DNA from: Vibrio sp. Hep-1b-8 | GTDB lineage: Bacteria > Pseudomonadota > Gammaproteobacteria > Enterobacterales > Vibrionaceae | Assembly (NCBI RefSeq): GCF_006124995.1 | Contig: NZ_QEWN01000001.1 | Coordinates: 62,001-126,000 of the forward strand | Length of the DNA: 64,000 bases | Reading direction: 5' to 3' | Shown here: positions 1 through 9,374 of the stretch, in pieces | How positions within the stretch are numbered: position 1 is the stretch's first letter | Layout of the letters: each line of letters begins with the position of its first letter | Made by a program: the position numbers and the translations under genes | Notes under the pieces: generated by a model | What the model saw: the letters and a program-made list of their open reading frames with translations, nothing else | Told to the model about the DNA's origin: nothing | Database searches by the model: none

Positions 1-612
1 GTGATGACAGTGAACCCAATGGAAGCTTGGATCTGGCCTGTTGGTTGTACTAACACTATACTGTTCAACATGTTTAAGATTGAAGGTCATGAGATTAAGC
101 CTCAAATTGCTAAGCTTATGATGTCAGCTATCCTATCTGATACAGTAGGTTTCGCTTCTCCAACATGCACTCAGAAAGACAAAGATGCGGTTGAAGAGTT
201 AGCCAAAATCGCTGATGTATGTGATGTTGATGCATTCATTAAAGATCTGCTGATCGCTAAAACAGATATCGAAGGTCTTTCAGCAGCACAACTTGTAGAA
301 AAAGATCTAAAAGGTTACCCATTCAACGGTCGTGACGTTGTAGTTGGTCAGGTTGAACTTGCGACACTAGAGCAAGTAGACGGCATGATCGATGCACTAG
401 AAGCGGACCTAGAGCGTCGTTGTTCTGAAGAAGGCCTAGCGTTTGCAGCAGTAATGCTAACCGACATCACAACAGCGCAAACTCGCCTACTTTATAAGGG
501 TGAGTGGGCAGAGAAGCTTGTTAAGCATGAGAAAGATGGCATGCTTATGATGGAAAACACTCTAAGCCGTAAGAAACAAGGCTGGCCTTGGCTTCAAACT
601 GAACTGGCTTAA
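1..612 (+). CDS. ppaC: Manganese-dependent inorganic pyrophosphatase, C-terminal part
   Basis: Family II pyrophosphatase hydrolysing PPi to 2 Pi in the cytoplasm. The reading frame is open from base 1, so the N-terminal DHH metal-binding part lies outside the window; the first GTG is not the real start. The visible 203 residues hold the end of the DHH domain (GCTNTIL and ILSDTVGF segments) and the DHHA2 domain, ending with the substrate-binding SRKKQ signature near residue 190. The family is usually about 300 residues, so roughly one third is missing. A hairpin terminator follows directly, which indicates the end of a transcription unit. Confidence 0.93.
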   Translation: MMTVNPMEAWIWPVGCTNTILFNMFKIEGHEIKPQIAKLMMSAILSDTVGFASPTCTQKDKDAVEELAKIADVCDVDAFIKDLLIAKTDIEGLSAAQLVEKDLKGYPFNGRDVVVGQVELATLEQVDGMIDALEADLERRCSEEGLAFAAVMLTDITTAQTRLLYKGEWAEKLVKHEKDGMLMMENTLSRKKQGWPWLQTELA

Positions 613-634
613 TTTCCAGCTCAATGAATTTTAA

Positions 635-665
635 ACGCCCATGGCTTTCGCCGTGGGCGTTTTAT
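635..665 (+). terminator. Rho-independent terminator after ppaC
   Basis: A 10-bp stem (ACGCCCATGG against CCGTGGGCGT, one G-T pair) with a 6-nt loop is followed by a T-rich stretch. It lies 23 bases after the ppaC stop. Confidence 0.85.
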
Positions 666-679
666 TTAGAGGAACAAAA

Positions 680-1057
680 ATGTCACTATCTAAAGAGCAG
701 TTAGAAACCGTTAGCAAGATGCGTCCTGATGAGCGATTTAATTACTGTATTAAAGAGATCGCGAAACATCGTCAAGTATGGATTCTGACCGATGAACATG
801 GCTGCGTAATGCTCAACACAGAAGATGAAGACTGTGTCCCAGTGTGGCCTCACGAGGAGTTCGCAACTCAATGGGCAACGGGGGACTGGGAACATTGCAA
901 AGCTGAATCAATATCGACTGCAAAATGGTTTAGCCGTTGGACGCATGGTCTGGAAGATGATGAGTTGTCAGTTGTTGTTTTCCCGAATGACAACGAAGAA
1001 GGGGTCGTTCTTTACCCTGATGAATTCGAATTTGAACTAAAAAAGCGCGCTAATTAG
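680..1057 (+). CDS. DUF2750 domain protein
   Basis: A 125-residue acidic, probably cytoplasmic protein with no signal peptide. The spacing of conserved aromatic residues (VWPHEEFA, WATGDW, FSRWTHGLEDD, VVVFPN) is that of the DUF2750 family, whose function is unknown. The ATG at 680 follows a good ribosome site (AGAGGAAC). A longer in-frame start at 641 lies inside the ppaC terminator and is rejected. Its last four bases overlap the convergent gene ending at 1054. Confidence 0.75.
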   Translation: MSLSKEQLETVSKMRPDERFNYCIKEIAKHRQVWILTDEHGCVMLNTEDEDCVPVWPHEEFATQWATGDWEHCKAESISTAKWFSRWTHGLEDDELSVVVFPNDNEEGVVLYPDEFEFELKKRAN

Positions 1058-1836
1058 TAGCCAATGAGCTGAAATAGTTCGCCACTTTTAGCAACAGAAA
1101 CGGCTCGTTCCAGCGTGCCGTTTTTTTTGTATCTACGCAAAATGTTAGCAACGACTGGTTTCGCTTCCTGTTCGCTCATTCCCGCCTTTAATTCGGGTTC
1201 ATAGAGTAACTTGAGCAGTATAACATCCAGTGGAGACAGCAGATCTTCAGGGGTTTGGTCGTTGAAAATAGAGGGGTATGCACTTTCTGAATCGTTAGGT
1301 AATCCCATGACCTGAGTGATTTCTTCAACAATACAAGCGAGCAGTTTACCGTGTTCTCTTGCTTGGTCGACAGGAATAATGACGGCGGCACCAGACATAG
1401 AGCTATCGGGATTGAGCCAATACCCCGCTTTACAAATGGCACCATAAACATTATCCAAGGCAGGCTTGCCAAGTTCACGTTCAATGTCCTTACGCCATTG
1501 AGATTCCTGAGTAAAAATCCAGATAATGTTTGCCTGTTCACGTGATGAAACTCGGGTAATGGAGTGGCCAGTGATCGCGGCAAGATGACGAATGTGGGCA
1601 TTGGTTAACTCATCATGCAGTTCGCTGTCAGGAACCCTATGGTCGACCCAGATGCGCACTGGCTTGTTCCATTTCACCAGAGGCTTTTTCCCTGCGGAAT
1701 ACTCGTTGCGTAAGGCGACATTGACAAATGCACTCTCGACAAAGCGAGTATCAAGCCAAGTCTGTTGATTGGAATAAGCGAGCGCCGCAGAAGGCAGCGT
1801 GAAAGAGAGTAGACTGATTAACGCTATCCTTAGCAT
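1054..1836 (-). CDS. DUF2927 family exported protein, last gene of the sap operon
   Basis: A 260-residue protein with an N-terminal signal peptide (about residues 1-20, SAALA before YSNQQ), so probably periplasmic. The C-terminal half has the DUF2927 pattern: CIVEEITQVMGLPNDSE, then SIFND, then SPLDVILLKLLYEPE. The EExTQ segment sits where zincin-like proteases carry HExxH, but no full zinc motif is seen, so an enzymatic role is unproven. The start is 8 bases after the sapF stop and has an AGGA site inside the sapF end, so it is probably co-transcribed with sapABCDF. The function is unknown. Confidence 0.75.
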   Translation of the reverse strand: MLRIALISLLSFTLPSAALAYSNQQTWLDTRFVESAFVNVALRNEYSAGKKPLVKWNKPVRIWVDHRVPDSELHDELTNAHIRHLAAITGHSITRVSSREQANIIWIFTQESQWRKDIERELGKPALDNVYGAICKAGYWLNPDSSMSGAAVIIPVDQAREHGKLLACIVEEITQVMGLPNDSESAYPSIFNDQTPEDLLSPLDVILLKLLYEPELKAGMSEQEAKPVVANILRRYKKNGTLERAVSVAKSGELFQLIGY

Positions 1837-1844
1837 CTCGTATC

Positions 1845-2630
1845 CTATTTGAAGCAGGTTGCCTTGTTAAAATGGCTCTCTACCAATCTTTGAGTGATAG
1901 GGTGTTCTGGGTAAGAGAGCACCTGATGAGTCTCACCACTTTCTACCACTTCACCTTCGTGCATCACCATCACTTTATCGGTAATGTGTTTTACTACGCC
2001 GATATGCTGCGATACATAGATGAAGGAAACGCCCATTTCCTCCTGCAATTCCAAAAACAGGTTAATGATTTGAGAACGCATTGCCATGTCGAGACCGTTT
2101 AGGGCTTCATCCGCGACTATAATGGATGGCTGCAATATCAGCGCTCGCGCAAGACAAACACGCTGCTTTTGACCAGTCGCAAGCATCTGCGGATAGAAGT
2201 ACGCGTGTTCAGGTAACAGGCCGACACGCAGTAACGTCTCTTTGACACGTTTGATTCGCGCTTCAGGAGGCATGCTGGTATTTCGTTTCAAAGGCCCTTC
2301 CAGAATGCGACCAATTTGAATGCGCGGGTTTAATGAGGTATTTGGGTCTTGGAAAATCATTCGAATCAGTTTACAGCGTGTCGAGTAATCTTCATGTTCT
2401 AAGCGTTCACCATTGACTCTTATTTCGCCCGATGTCGGTTCGACTACGCCAGATAGCATACGTGCTAAGGTCGATTTCCCTGAGCCATTCTGTCCGATAA
2501 AGCCAATGGTTTGCCCTGCCTCAAGACTAAAGCTGACAGGTTTCACCGCCTCGTGAACTTTTTTACGAAAGAGTCCGGCTCGAGTGACAAAGGTTTTTGA
2601 TAAGTCGGTGACTTCTAATAGGGCACTCAT
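1845..2630 (-). CDS. sapF: Peptide/polyamine ABC transporter ATPase SapF
   Basis: Second ATPase of the Sap (oligopeptide-type) importer, also linked in enterobacteria to putrescine movement and antimicrobial-peptide resistance. The 261 residues contain Walker [10 protein letters not shown], a degenerate signature (LATGQKQRV instead of LSGGQ), Walker [13 protein letters not shown] and the H-loop SQHIG. The chosen start (MSALLEV) overlaps the sapD stop in an ATGA junction, giving translational coupling. An upstream in-frame extension lies wholly inside sapD and is ignored. Confidence 0.92.
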   Translation of the reverse strand: MSALLEVTDLSKTFVTRAGLFRKKVHEAVKPVSFSLEAGQTIGFIGQNGSGKSTLARMLSGVVEPTSGEIRVNGERLEHEDYSTRCKLIRMIFQDPNTSLNPRIQIGRILEGPLKRNTSMPPEARIKRVKETLLRVGLLPEHAYFYPQMLATGQKQRVCLARALILQPSIIVADEALNGLDMAMRSQIINLFLELQEEMGVSFIYVSQHIGVVKHITDKVMVMHEGEVVESGETHQVLSYPEHPITQRLVESHFNKATCFK

Positions 2631-3625
2631 GCTTTTTTCTTCTCCATGTTGAGCGGGAAGTGGCAGGCAAACTTGTGATTCTTGATTCTTCGAGTCATAG
2701 GTATTTCTACACATTGGCGCTGAGCATACGGGCAACGCGGACCAAGTCGGCATCCGATTGGCAAGTGCTGCAATGGAGGAATGGTTCCAGGCAACGATTG
2801 CAGCTTCTCTTTGTGTGGGATCCAATCACTAAAGTCAGGCATCGCTTTCAGTAGCGCAACGGTATAAGGGTGCTTCGGCTTGCTAAGTATCTTTTTGGTA
2901 TCGGCTGATTCTACTGACTGACCACAGTACATAACAGTGATTCGATTTGCCCACTGAGTGATAGTGGTTAAGTCGTGACCAATCAATAGGATAGAGGTAT
3001 TGTGAATCTGGTTCATTCGACTCAACAGACGCAAAATTTGCGACTGAGTAATCGGATCCAAATCGTTCGTTGGCTCATCGGCGATCAGCAGTTTTGGCTT
3101 GGCAGCAATTGCCATTGCAATCATGATCTTCTGGCATTCACCGTCGGTCAGCTCATATGGGTAGCTGCGCATGATCTGTTGGTGATTCTTAATCCCCACT
3201 TTATGTAGCAAAGCGGTCGCCTGTTTTTTACGCCATTTAAAGCGTTGCCACCATTTTCCTTCAAATGAACGAGAAGGAATCGCTTCAATCAGCTGTTTTC
3301 CTACCTCTTCTGATGGATCTAGGCAGGTTGATGGCTCTTGGAAAATCATCGCGATGTCACGTGCGATGACCCGGCGACGCTCTTTTGGAGTGAGTTGCAA
3401 CAAGTCCACGTTGCCGAGACGCATTCGGTCCGCGGTCACTTTCCAGTTGTCTTTACAGACACCGACAATCGCTTTTGCGACCAAGCTTTTACCTGAACCT
3501 GATTCACCTACCAAACCACGAATCTCGCCCTCATTCATGGTTAGGCTCATTCGGTCTACGGCTTTCATCATGCCTTGTGGTGTTTCGATCTCAATAGTGA
3601 GGTGGCGGATATCTAACAACGGCAT
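2627..3625 (-). CDS. sapD: Peptide/polyamine ABC transporter ATPase SapD
   Basis: A 332-residue ATPase of the Opp/Dpp class. It has Walker A GESGSGKS, a signature loop altered to LTDGECQK, Walker [13 protein letters not shown], and the Cys-rich oligopeptide-transporter C-terminal domain (RCPYAQRQC) that binds a metal cluster in related ATPases. In E. coli SapD also gives ATP-dependent activity to Trk potassium uptake; whether this holds here is unknown. The start overlaps the sapC stop (TAATG), as expected for an operon. Confidence 0.93.
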   Translation of the reverse strand: MPLLDIRHLTIEIETPQGMMKAVDRMSLTMNEGEIRGLVGESGSGKSLVAKAIVGVCKDNWKVTADRMRLGNVDLLQLTPKERRRVIARDIAMIFQEPSTCLDPSEEVGKQLIEAIPSRSFEGKWWQRFKWRKKQATALLHKVGIKNHQQIMRSYPYELTDGECQKIMIAMAIAAKPKLLIADEPTNDLDPITQSQILRLLSRMNQIHNTSILLIGHDLTTITQWANRITVMYCGQSVESADTKKILSKPKHPYTVALLKAMPDFSDWIPHKEKLQSLPGTIPPLQHLPIGCRLGPRCPYAQRQCVEIPMTRRIKNHKFACHFPLNMEKKKA

Positions 3626-4512
3626 TACTCGATCCCCGCATTTAGCGCTTGGCGAACACCTTCACCAACGAGGTTAATCACAATTACAGTAAACATGATG
3701 GCTAGACCAGGAAGTGTCACCGTCCAAGGTGCCAAGTAGATCAACTCGACAGAGTCACCCAATACCGCACCCCACTCGGTGCTGGGGGCTTGTGCACCCA
3801 GACCCAAGAATCCAAGCGCAGTGATATCTAAAATAGCAATAGACCAAGCCAAGGTTACTTCACTGGCGACCACAACAAGTACGTTAGGTAAGATCGAGTT
3901 CCAGAGCAGATAGAAGTCGTTCGCGCCGTCTAGCCTTGCCGCCATGATGTAATCTTTTTCGACTTCTGTGTGGACGGCAATATAGACGGAACGAATAAAG
4001 CGTGGGATCAGGGCTAAACAGATCGCAAGTAAGATATTGAACTCGCCAAAACCAAGAAATGCGACGAAGATGATCGCAAGCAGCAGCGACGGAATCGACA
4101 TCACGGTATCGAGTAGATGGTTTAACGTACTTGATAACAAACCCTTCGTCATACCCGCGAGAACGCCGATAACACAACCTACAACAGTGGCGATAATCGT
4201 GACAAGGAATGCGGCACCAAAGGTGAATCTAGACCCTTCAATCAAGCGAGACAATATGTCACGCCCTAGGTCGTCTGTACCAAGGAAATATTCAACAGTC
4301 CCCGCTGGATTCCATGAAGGTGGGATCAAAAGCTCACCAGTTTGAGCTTGTGGATCATGAGGCGTGATCCAAGGTGATAACAGAGTGATGACAATGATGA
4401 ATAATAGGCACCACAGTCCGAACATCGCTAAATTGTTAGCGCGGAAGCTACGCCAGAATCGCTCGAATTGGGTTGGGATATGTTCTTCTTGATAGACGTT
4501 ATCGGTTAGCAT
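3625..4512 (-). CDS. sapC: Sap ABC transporter permease SapC
   Basis: A 295-residue inner-membrane permease of the DppC class. A cytoplasmic N-terminus precedes a first membrane span (about residues 29-50), then the [20 protein letters not shown] segment and five further spans. The ATPase-contact EAA loop is [20 protein letters not shown]. The start lies 14 bases inside the end of sapB and the stop shares bases with the sapD start, a tightly packed operon. Confidence 0.93.
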   Translation of the reverse strand: MLTDNVYQEEHIPTQFERFWRSFRANNLAMFGLWCLLFIIVITLLSPWITPHDPQAQTGELLIPPSWNPAGTVEYFLGTDDLGRDILSRLIEGSRFTFGAAFLVTIIATVVGCVIGVLAGMTKGLLSSTLNHLLDTVMSIPSLLLAIIFVAFLGFGEFNILLAICLALIPRFIRSVYIAVHTEVEKDYIMAARLDGANDFYLLWNSILPNVLVVVASEVTLAWSIAILDITALGFLGLGAQAPSTEWGAVLGDSVELIYLAPWTVTLPGLAIMFTVIVINLVGEGVRQALNAGIE

Positions 4513-5461
4513 ACCACTCTTTCCTTACTAGCGGGTTGATCATAGCGCCAATCAAATCCGACAAGATGTTTGCGGTTAGCACGAAGGTAGCAACAACAAT
4601 CACCCCTGCTTGAATAGAGACATAGTCTTGTTGAGAAAGTGCATCAAGAAGCCAGCGACCGATGCCAGGCCAGTTAAAAATCGATTCAGTGATGATCGCC
4701 AGAGTGAGCATACTAGACAGCTGAACACCAATCTTTGGAATGATCGGTGGGATAGCGTTGCGCAGTACATGTTGAGTGACAATCTCGTGGGTCGAGAGAC
4801 CTTTTATGCGCGCAGCACGAATGTAGTTTTGGCTCATCACTTCAGCTACCGATGTACGCATCAAGCCAATTACCTGTGTTGTTGGGGCCAGTGCTAGGAC
4901 TAAACAAGGTAAAATGAGATGCTCAATGACACTTTGCAATGCGTGAGCACGATAAGCTCCATTAGCAAAGAAAGCATCGATGATGGCAAACCCTGTGACA
5001 TGATCGATCTGATAGAGCAGATCGTAACGACCCGCAACAGGGAAGATTTCAAAATGTAGGGAAAACACCATGATCATCAGTAGCGCAATCCAGAATAGCG
5101 GAGCCGAATAACCTGACATTGAAGTAAACGAGATTGCCGTATCGATCCACTTACCTTGTTTCATACCCGCCAGAGTACCGATGGGAATACCAATAAACAG
5201 AGAGATAGAAAAGGCAATCAAACACAGTTCTAACGTTGCGGGGAAGACGGTTTTCAACTCATCAACGATGGCCACGCCGGTTTTACTGACGCCGAAATTA
5301 AGTTGCATTAACTCGCCGAGGTAGGTTAGCCAACCACTCCAAAAATCTTGTAGCGCCCACGCTGAGTTGGGCTCTAGGCGTAAGATGCTAAAGCCAACCA
5401 TGGTCAGGATCAGCAGAGTAATGATAAACAGGTTGAGTCGTCGAACAGCATAGAGCAGCAT
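4499..5461 (-). CDS. sapB: Sap ABC transporter permease SapB
   Basis: A 320-residue inner-membrane permease of the DppB class. The first span (residues 9-28) is followed by a periplasmic part and a five-helix core. The EAA loop is AARIKGLSTHEIVTQHVLRN near residue 215, and the C-terminus has the typical GIGRWLLDALSQQDY segment. Its start codon shares a base with the sapA stop, so the two are coupled. Confidence 0.93.
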   Translation of the reverse strand: MLLYAVRRLNLFIITLLILTMVGFSILRLEPNSAWALQDFWSGWLTYLGELMQLNFGVSKTGVAIVDELKTVFPATLELCLIAFSISLFIGIPIGTLAGMKQGKWIDTAISFTSMSGYSAPLFWIALLMIMVFSLHFEIFPVAGRYDLLYQIDHVTGFAIIDAFFANGAYRAHALQSVIEHLILPCLVLALAPTTQVIGLMRTSVAEVMSQNYIRAARIKGLSTHEIVTQHVLRNAIPPIIPKIGVQLSSMLTLAIITESIFNWPGIGRWLLDALSQQDYVSIQAGVIVVATFVLTANILSDLIGAMINPLVRKEWYANR

Positions 5462-7080
5462 TAGCGAACCCTCTCGACGGTATCAAATGGCTGAGCGTTA
5501 AACGGACTCACTTTAAATCCTTTCAATGAACTATCGTGCGCTTGCAATTGCATTCCATGGTTGAGTGGAATAACAGGAAATTCTTCATTCAAAATATTTT
5601 GCGCTTGTTTATACAGATTCTTTCGGTAACGAAGTTTGTCGACTTCAAGCGCTAGGTCGAGTAAGAAATCGAAGTCTGGGTTACACCAACTGGATACATT
5701 AAGACCCACTCGATCTGAATCACACGACAGCAGCGGTCGTAAAAAATTGTCAGGGTCGCCAGTATTCGCAATCCAACCCGTTAAGTACAGGTCAATATTG
5801 GCGTTGCTATCCACATCACCACGACTGTAGCGGTCGTTGGTTAACAGGTTGAGTTTTATGCCAACATCGGCGAAGTTTGCTTGGATTAATTCGGCCGTTT
5901 TTCTAGGGCTAGGGTTGTAAGCACGTGGCTCTAGAGGCACTGACATTGTCAGCTCTAACCCTTTGCTGTATCCCGCTTCTCGTAGCAACGCGATGGCGTA
6001 ATTACGGTCATAACGAATCTGGATAGTGTCTTTCTGATATGCCCAAGACGAGGGAGGTAAGACAGAATAAGCCTGACTGCCAGTGCCATAGTAGACTGAA
6101 TCGAGAATGTTCTGTCTGTTTATCGCGTAATTCAGAGCTTTGCGTATGCGAGCATCATTCAACGCTGGGTGCGAGGTGTTTACAGCAACAAAAGAGATAT
6201 TCATTGCAGGTTTTGCTGTCAGCTTAACGTCGTCACTCTGTTCAATAATCGGTAACTGGCTTGAGAGTGGTGAATTGAGCACATCACACTCTTTGCGTAA
6301 CAGTTTCGCCAACGTTCCTGTCCCACGCTGTGAAATATCGAATACCACTTGATCCATCTTTGGCTTCGATTTCCAATAGCCTTTGTGTTTCTTCAAGCGG
6401 ATCAAATCGTTAACCTGATATTCAGCTAAATAGAAGGGGCCAGTACCAACGGGATGAGAGTCGATCATGCCTTTATCATCACGCAGCTGTAACTGACTAG
6501 CATACTCTTTTGAAAGAACAACGGCATGGCTAGTGGCGATGTTAGACAGAAAACTATTGTCGGGGCGGCTAAGAGTAAACTTGACGCGGTACTCGGAAAG
6601 GGCAGTCACATCAATCACAAGGTTATTGAAGTCGATACCACTAAACCAAGGGTACAGGCCGCTGCCCACATAATGAAATGGGCTGGTGCTATCTATGATT
6701 CGATGGAAGCTGAAGACAACGTCATCGGCATTCATGGTGCGTGAGGGCGTAAACCAAGCGGTCGTTTGAAACTGTACGCCTTTACGTAAGTCAAAGGTGT
6801 ACTCAGTCCCTTGTTTGTTTACTTGCCAAGCAGTAGCGAGACTTGCAACGGGCTGGTAATTATCATTATCTAAGGTCAACAGAGTGTTATAGATCTGGGG
6901 ACTCAAGGTCTCTGAGGTAATACCGCTGTCTACCAACTGCGGGTTGAATGTTGCTGGGCTGCCTTGACCACAATAAACAAAACCGTTTTGACGAATTTTG
7001 CTGTGATCAATTTCTTCACCGCAGCCAGCTAAGAGGCTGAGGCTAAATAACCCTAATGTAAACTGTATGAATGCTTTCAT
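5461..7080 (-). CDS. sapA: Sap transporter substrate-binding lipoprotein SapA
   Basis: A 539-residue solute-binding protein of the oligopeptide (SBP_bac_5) family. It starts with a lipoprotein signal ending LLAGC (Cys20), so it is probably anchored to the membrane rather than free in the periplasm. The family landmarks AWQVNKQGTEYTFDLRKGVQF and ARIRKALNYAINRQNI are present. The ATG at 7080 is preferred because it begins the signal peptide; a TTG eight codons upstream would extend it, and neither has a clear ribosome site. An inverted repeat lies 26 bases upstream. Confidence 0.9.
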   Translation of the reverse strand: MKAFIQFTLGLFSLSLLAGCGEEIDHSKIRQNGFVYCGQGSPATFNPQLVDSGITSETLSPQIYNTLLTLDNDNYQPVASLATAWQVNKQGTEYTFDLRKGVQFQTTAWFTPSRTMNADDVVFSFHRIIDSTSPFHYVGSGLYPWFSGIDFNNLVIDVTALSEYRVKFTLSRPDNSFLSNIATSHAVVLSKEYASQLQLRDDKGMIDSHPVGTGPFYLAEYQVNDLIRLKKHKGYWKSKPKMDQVVFDISQRGTGTLAKLLRKECDVLNSPLSSQLPIIEQSDDVKLTAKPAMNISFVAVNTSHPALNDARIRKALNYAINRQNILDSVYYGTGSQAYSVLPPSSWAYQKDTIQIRYDRNYAIALLREAGYSKGLELTMSVPLEPRAYNPSPRKTAELIQANFADVGIKLNLLTNDRYSRGDVDSNANIDLYLTGWIANTGDPDNFLRPLLSCDSDRVGLNVSSWCNPDFDFLLDLALEVDKLRYRKNLYKQAQNILNEEFPVIPLNHGMQLQAHDSSLKGFKVSPFNAQPFDTVERVR

Positions 7081-7105
7081 AGAAAGAACAATTGTCTGGG
7101 ACAAA

Positions 7106-7129
7106 GCATAATGGAACTGATCATTATGC
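7106..7129. promoter_or_regulatory. Inverted repeat upstream of sapA
   Basis: Perfect 8-bp arms GCATAATG and CATTATGC with an 8-base spacer sit between pspF and sapA, 26 bases before the sapA ATG. There is no T-run. The size and place suit an operator for a dimeric regulator. The regulator is not identifiable. Confidence 0.4.
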
Positions 7130-7196
7130 CTTAAGATCCTAATAATTTACCACTAAATACAATCAGTAACCAAAGCAAAAGTACAGTTTTGCAAGG

Positions 7197-8189
7197 TTAA
7201 TTGAGGTTTGTTAGGTCGTACTTACGAACCATCCCTCTCAATTGATGGTAGCTCAGCCCGAGCATTTCTGCGGCTTTACGTTGATTGAACTGACTCTGTT
7301 TCAATGCTTCAGTCAGAATGAGCTGATCTTGCTGCTCTTGCCACAACTTGTAGTCGAGCGGGAACGTGAACGTGTGAGCCGGAGAGATATCGTCATCTTG
7401 CACACTAGAATCTGTTGTTTGCCAGCCAGATTGAAAAGGGTCGAAGACAAGGGTGTCGATCGGATCTTGTTGTTGACCATGCTGGTATACGGCTCGTTCA
7501 ATGACATTTTTCAGTTCACGAACATTACCTGGCCAATGGTACTGGAGAAGGCTTTTCTCTGCTTGGGCGGAAAAGCCAACAAAGTACTCATAGCCCAATT
7601 CACGACACATCTTAATCGCATAATATTCTGCCAGCAGTAAGATATCTTCTTGCCTTTCTCGCAGAGGAGGCAAATGAATGACATCAAACGCGAGTCTGTC
7701 GAGCAAGTCAGCACGAAAATCACCACTCTCTGCCATTTGAGGAAGGTTAGCATTGGTTGCACAAACTAAACGCACATTGGCGTTAAGCAACTGATGTCCC
7801 CCTACACGTTCATACTGCCCATACTCAATAACACGCAAGAGTTTTTCCTGCACCAGTAGTGGAGCGGTGGCAAGTTCATCAAGAAATAGTGTTCCATTTT
7901 CTGCACGTTCAAATCGCCCTTTATGTCTGCCTTTTGAACCAGTAAATGAGCCCTGTTCATGACCAAATAGCTCTGAATCGATGAGACCTTCGCTAAGCGT
8001 CGAACAGTTGAGTGAGATAAGTGGCTGATCCCAACGTTTAGACAAATAATGTAGGCGCTGCGCAATCAGCTCTTTACCCGTACCTCGCTCGCCAATAATT
8101 AATACTGGTCGTTCTATGGCGGCCAGCTTCGAGACTTTGTCGAGTACCGATAGAAAAGCAGGGGATTCCCCGATGAGATTTTGCTGCAT
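7197..8189 (-). CDS. pspF: Phage-shock-protein transcriptional activator PspF
   Basis: A 330-residue sigma-54-dependent AAA+ activator without an N-terminal receiver domain, as in E. coli PspF. Walker A is GERGTGKE (about 33-40), Walker B is GTLFLDELATAP, and the arginine-finger region is FRADLLDRLAFDV. A Fis-type helix-turn-helix closes the protein (QRKAAEMLGLSYHQLRGMV). The sigma-54 contact loop reads GSFTGS at residues 80-85 instead of the usual GAFTGA. It is transcribed divergently from pspA, whose promoter it should activate when PspA releases it. Confidence 0.95.
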   Translation of the reverse strand: MQQNLIGESPAFLSVLDKVSKLAAIERPVLIIGERGTGKELIAQRLHYLSKRWDQPLISLNCSTLSEGLIDSELFGHEQGSFTGSKGRHKGRFERAENGTLFLDELATAPLLVQEKLLRVIEYGQYERVGGHQLLNANVRLVCATNANLPQMAESGDFRADLLDRLAFDVIHLPPLRERQEDILLLAEYYAIKMCRELGYEYFVGFSAQAEKSLLQYHWPGNVRELKNVIERAVYQHGQQQDPIDTLVFDPFQSGWQTTDSSVQDDDISPAHTFTFPLDYKLWQEQQDQLILTEALKQSQFNQRKAAEMLGLSYHQLRGMVRKYDLTNLN

Positions 8190-8299
8190 GCTGCGACTCC
8201 GTGGCGAAATTTACCAATAGTTGGTTAAATTCAGCATACATCGATATGGTATGTATTGGTATGTTTTTATAAATAACTGATTTGTAATGTTTATTTTTT

Positions 8300-8314
8300 T
8301 GGCATGTAATTTGT
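8300..8314 (+). promoter_or_regulatory. Sigma-54 promoter of pspABC
   Basis: TGGCATG-TAAT-TTGT matches the -24/-12 consensus TGGCACG-N4-TTGC at all positions except C to T at two places, with the GG and GT doublets correctly spaced. It lies 78 bases before the pspA start in the pspF-pspA interval, where PspF would act from upstream sites. Confidence 0.75.
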
Positions 8315-8391
8315 TATATAGAACTAGAACCAAGGTATTTTGTTGAGCCGATGAAGATCGGTTCTCGCTAACTGTAATAAGGAGCCTAGCT

Positions 8392-9060
8392 ATGGGTATT
8401 TTCTCTCGATTCGCAGACATCGTAAATTCAAACATCAGTGCTCTATTGGATAAAGCTGAAGATCCGGAAAAGATGATTCGCCTTATCATTCAGGAAATGG
8501 AAGATACGCTAGTTGAAGTGCGTACCAATTCAGCGAAAGCGATTGCTGATAAGAAAGAATTGGCGCGCAAAGTTGAGTCTATTGAAGACACAATCAATGA
8601 GTGGCAGCAAAAAGCAACGCTTGCGCTAACCAAGCAGCGTGAAGATTTAGCGAGAGCGGCTCTGATTGAAAAACAGAAGCTGCAAGACCTTCTTAAAGGT
8701 CTTCACACTGAACAGACATTAGTGGAAGAGACGATTGATAAGCTGACTGGCGAAATCGGCAAACTCGAAACTAAAATTACCGAAACTCGCGCTAAGCAGC
8801 AGGCGTTAGCGATTCGCAGCCAAACGGCTTCAAATCGTCGCGATGTGCAAAAGCATCTTCACACGGCGCGTACCAGTGAAGCAATGGCCAAGTTTGAACA
8901 GTACTCGCGCAAGATCGATGAGATGGAAGCCGAAGCGGATCTCTATGCTAAAACGGGCAATGCCAAATCCTTGGATCAAGAGTTTGCTGAGTTGCAAGCC
9001 GAAGACGAAATTGAGAAAGAGCTACAAAAACTCAAACAGCAGATGGAAGAGAAAAAGTAA
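8392..9060 (+). CDS. pspA: Phage shock protein A
   Basis: A 222-residue PspA/IM30/ESCRT-III-type membrane-stabilising protein, almost entirely helical. The N-terminal amphipathic helix (MGIFSRFADIVNSNISALLDKAEDPEKM) binds stressed inner membrane, and the long coiled coil (about 25-185) both oligomerises and inhibits PspF. A strong AAGGAG site lies just upstream. First gene of pspABC, under the sigma-54 promoter at 8300. Confidence 0.96.
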   Translation: MGIFSRFADIVNSNISALLDKAEDPEKMIRLIIQEMEDTLVEVRTNSAKAIADKKELARKVESIEDTINEWQQKATLALTKQREDLARAALIEKQKLQDLLKGLHTEQTLVEETIDKLTGEIGKLETKITETRAKQQALAIRSQTASNRRDVQKHLHTARTSEAMAKFEQYSRKIDEMEAEADLYAKTGNAKSLDQEFAELQAEDEIEKELQKLKQQMEEKK

Positions 9061-9140
9061 TTCTCGGTTTGTTTTGTTAATTTAAATAGGCAGATAGTCT
9101 GGTTTGTTCCAACAATCTGCCTTTACTAAGGAGTTATTGT

Positions 9141-9374
9141 ATGTCGTCATTTCTTATTGCTGGGCCATTGATTGTTTTTCTGATTTTTGTTGCACCTTTA
9201 TGGTTATTTCTTCATTACCGCAGCAAGAAGAATGCAAGCACAGGGTTGTCGAGTGAAGACCTTCAGCGTCTAGAGCAACTCTCCGATAAAGCAGAAAAAA
9301 TGCACAAACGGGTCGAAACGCTAGAACGCATTTTAGATGCAGAATCTCCAACTTGGAGGCGTCGTTATGAGTAG
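9141..9374 (+). CDS. pspB: Phage shock protein B
   Basis: A 77-residue inner-membrane protein with one N-terminal span (about residues 5-27) and a cytoplasmic coiled-coil tail (DLQRLEQLSDKAEKMHKRVETLERIL) ending in SPTWRRRYE. It helps PspC relieve PspA inhibition of PspF. The reading frame overlaps pspC by 8 bases, so the two are translationally coupled. Confidence 0.95.
   Translation: MSSFLIAGPLIVFLIFVAPLWLFLHYRSKKNASTGLSSEDLQRLEQLSDKAEKMHKRVETLERILDAESPTWRRRYE

Noticed and set aside
8246..8266. Repeated GGTATGT near the psp promoter as a PspF enhancer
   Set aside because: Only two short copies and no good match to a PspF site I can state; enhancer sites probably exist in this gap but cannot be placed.
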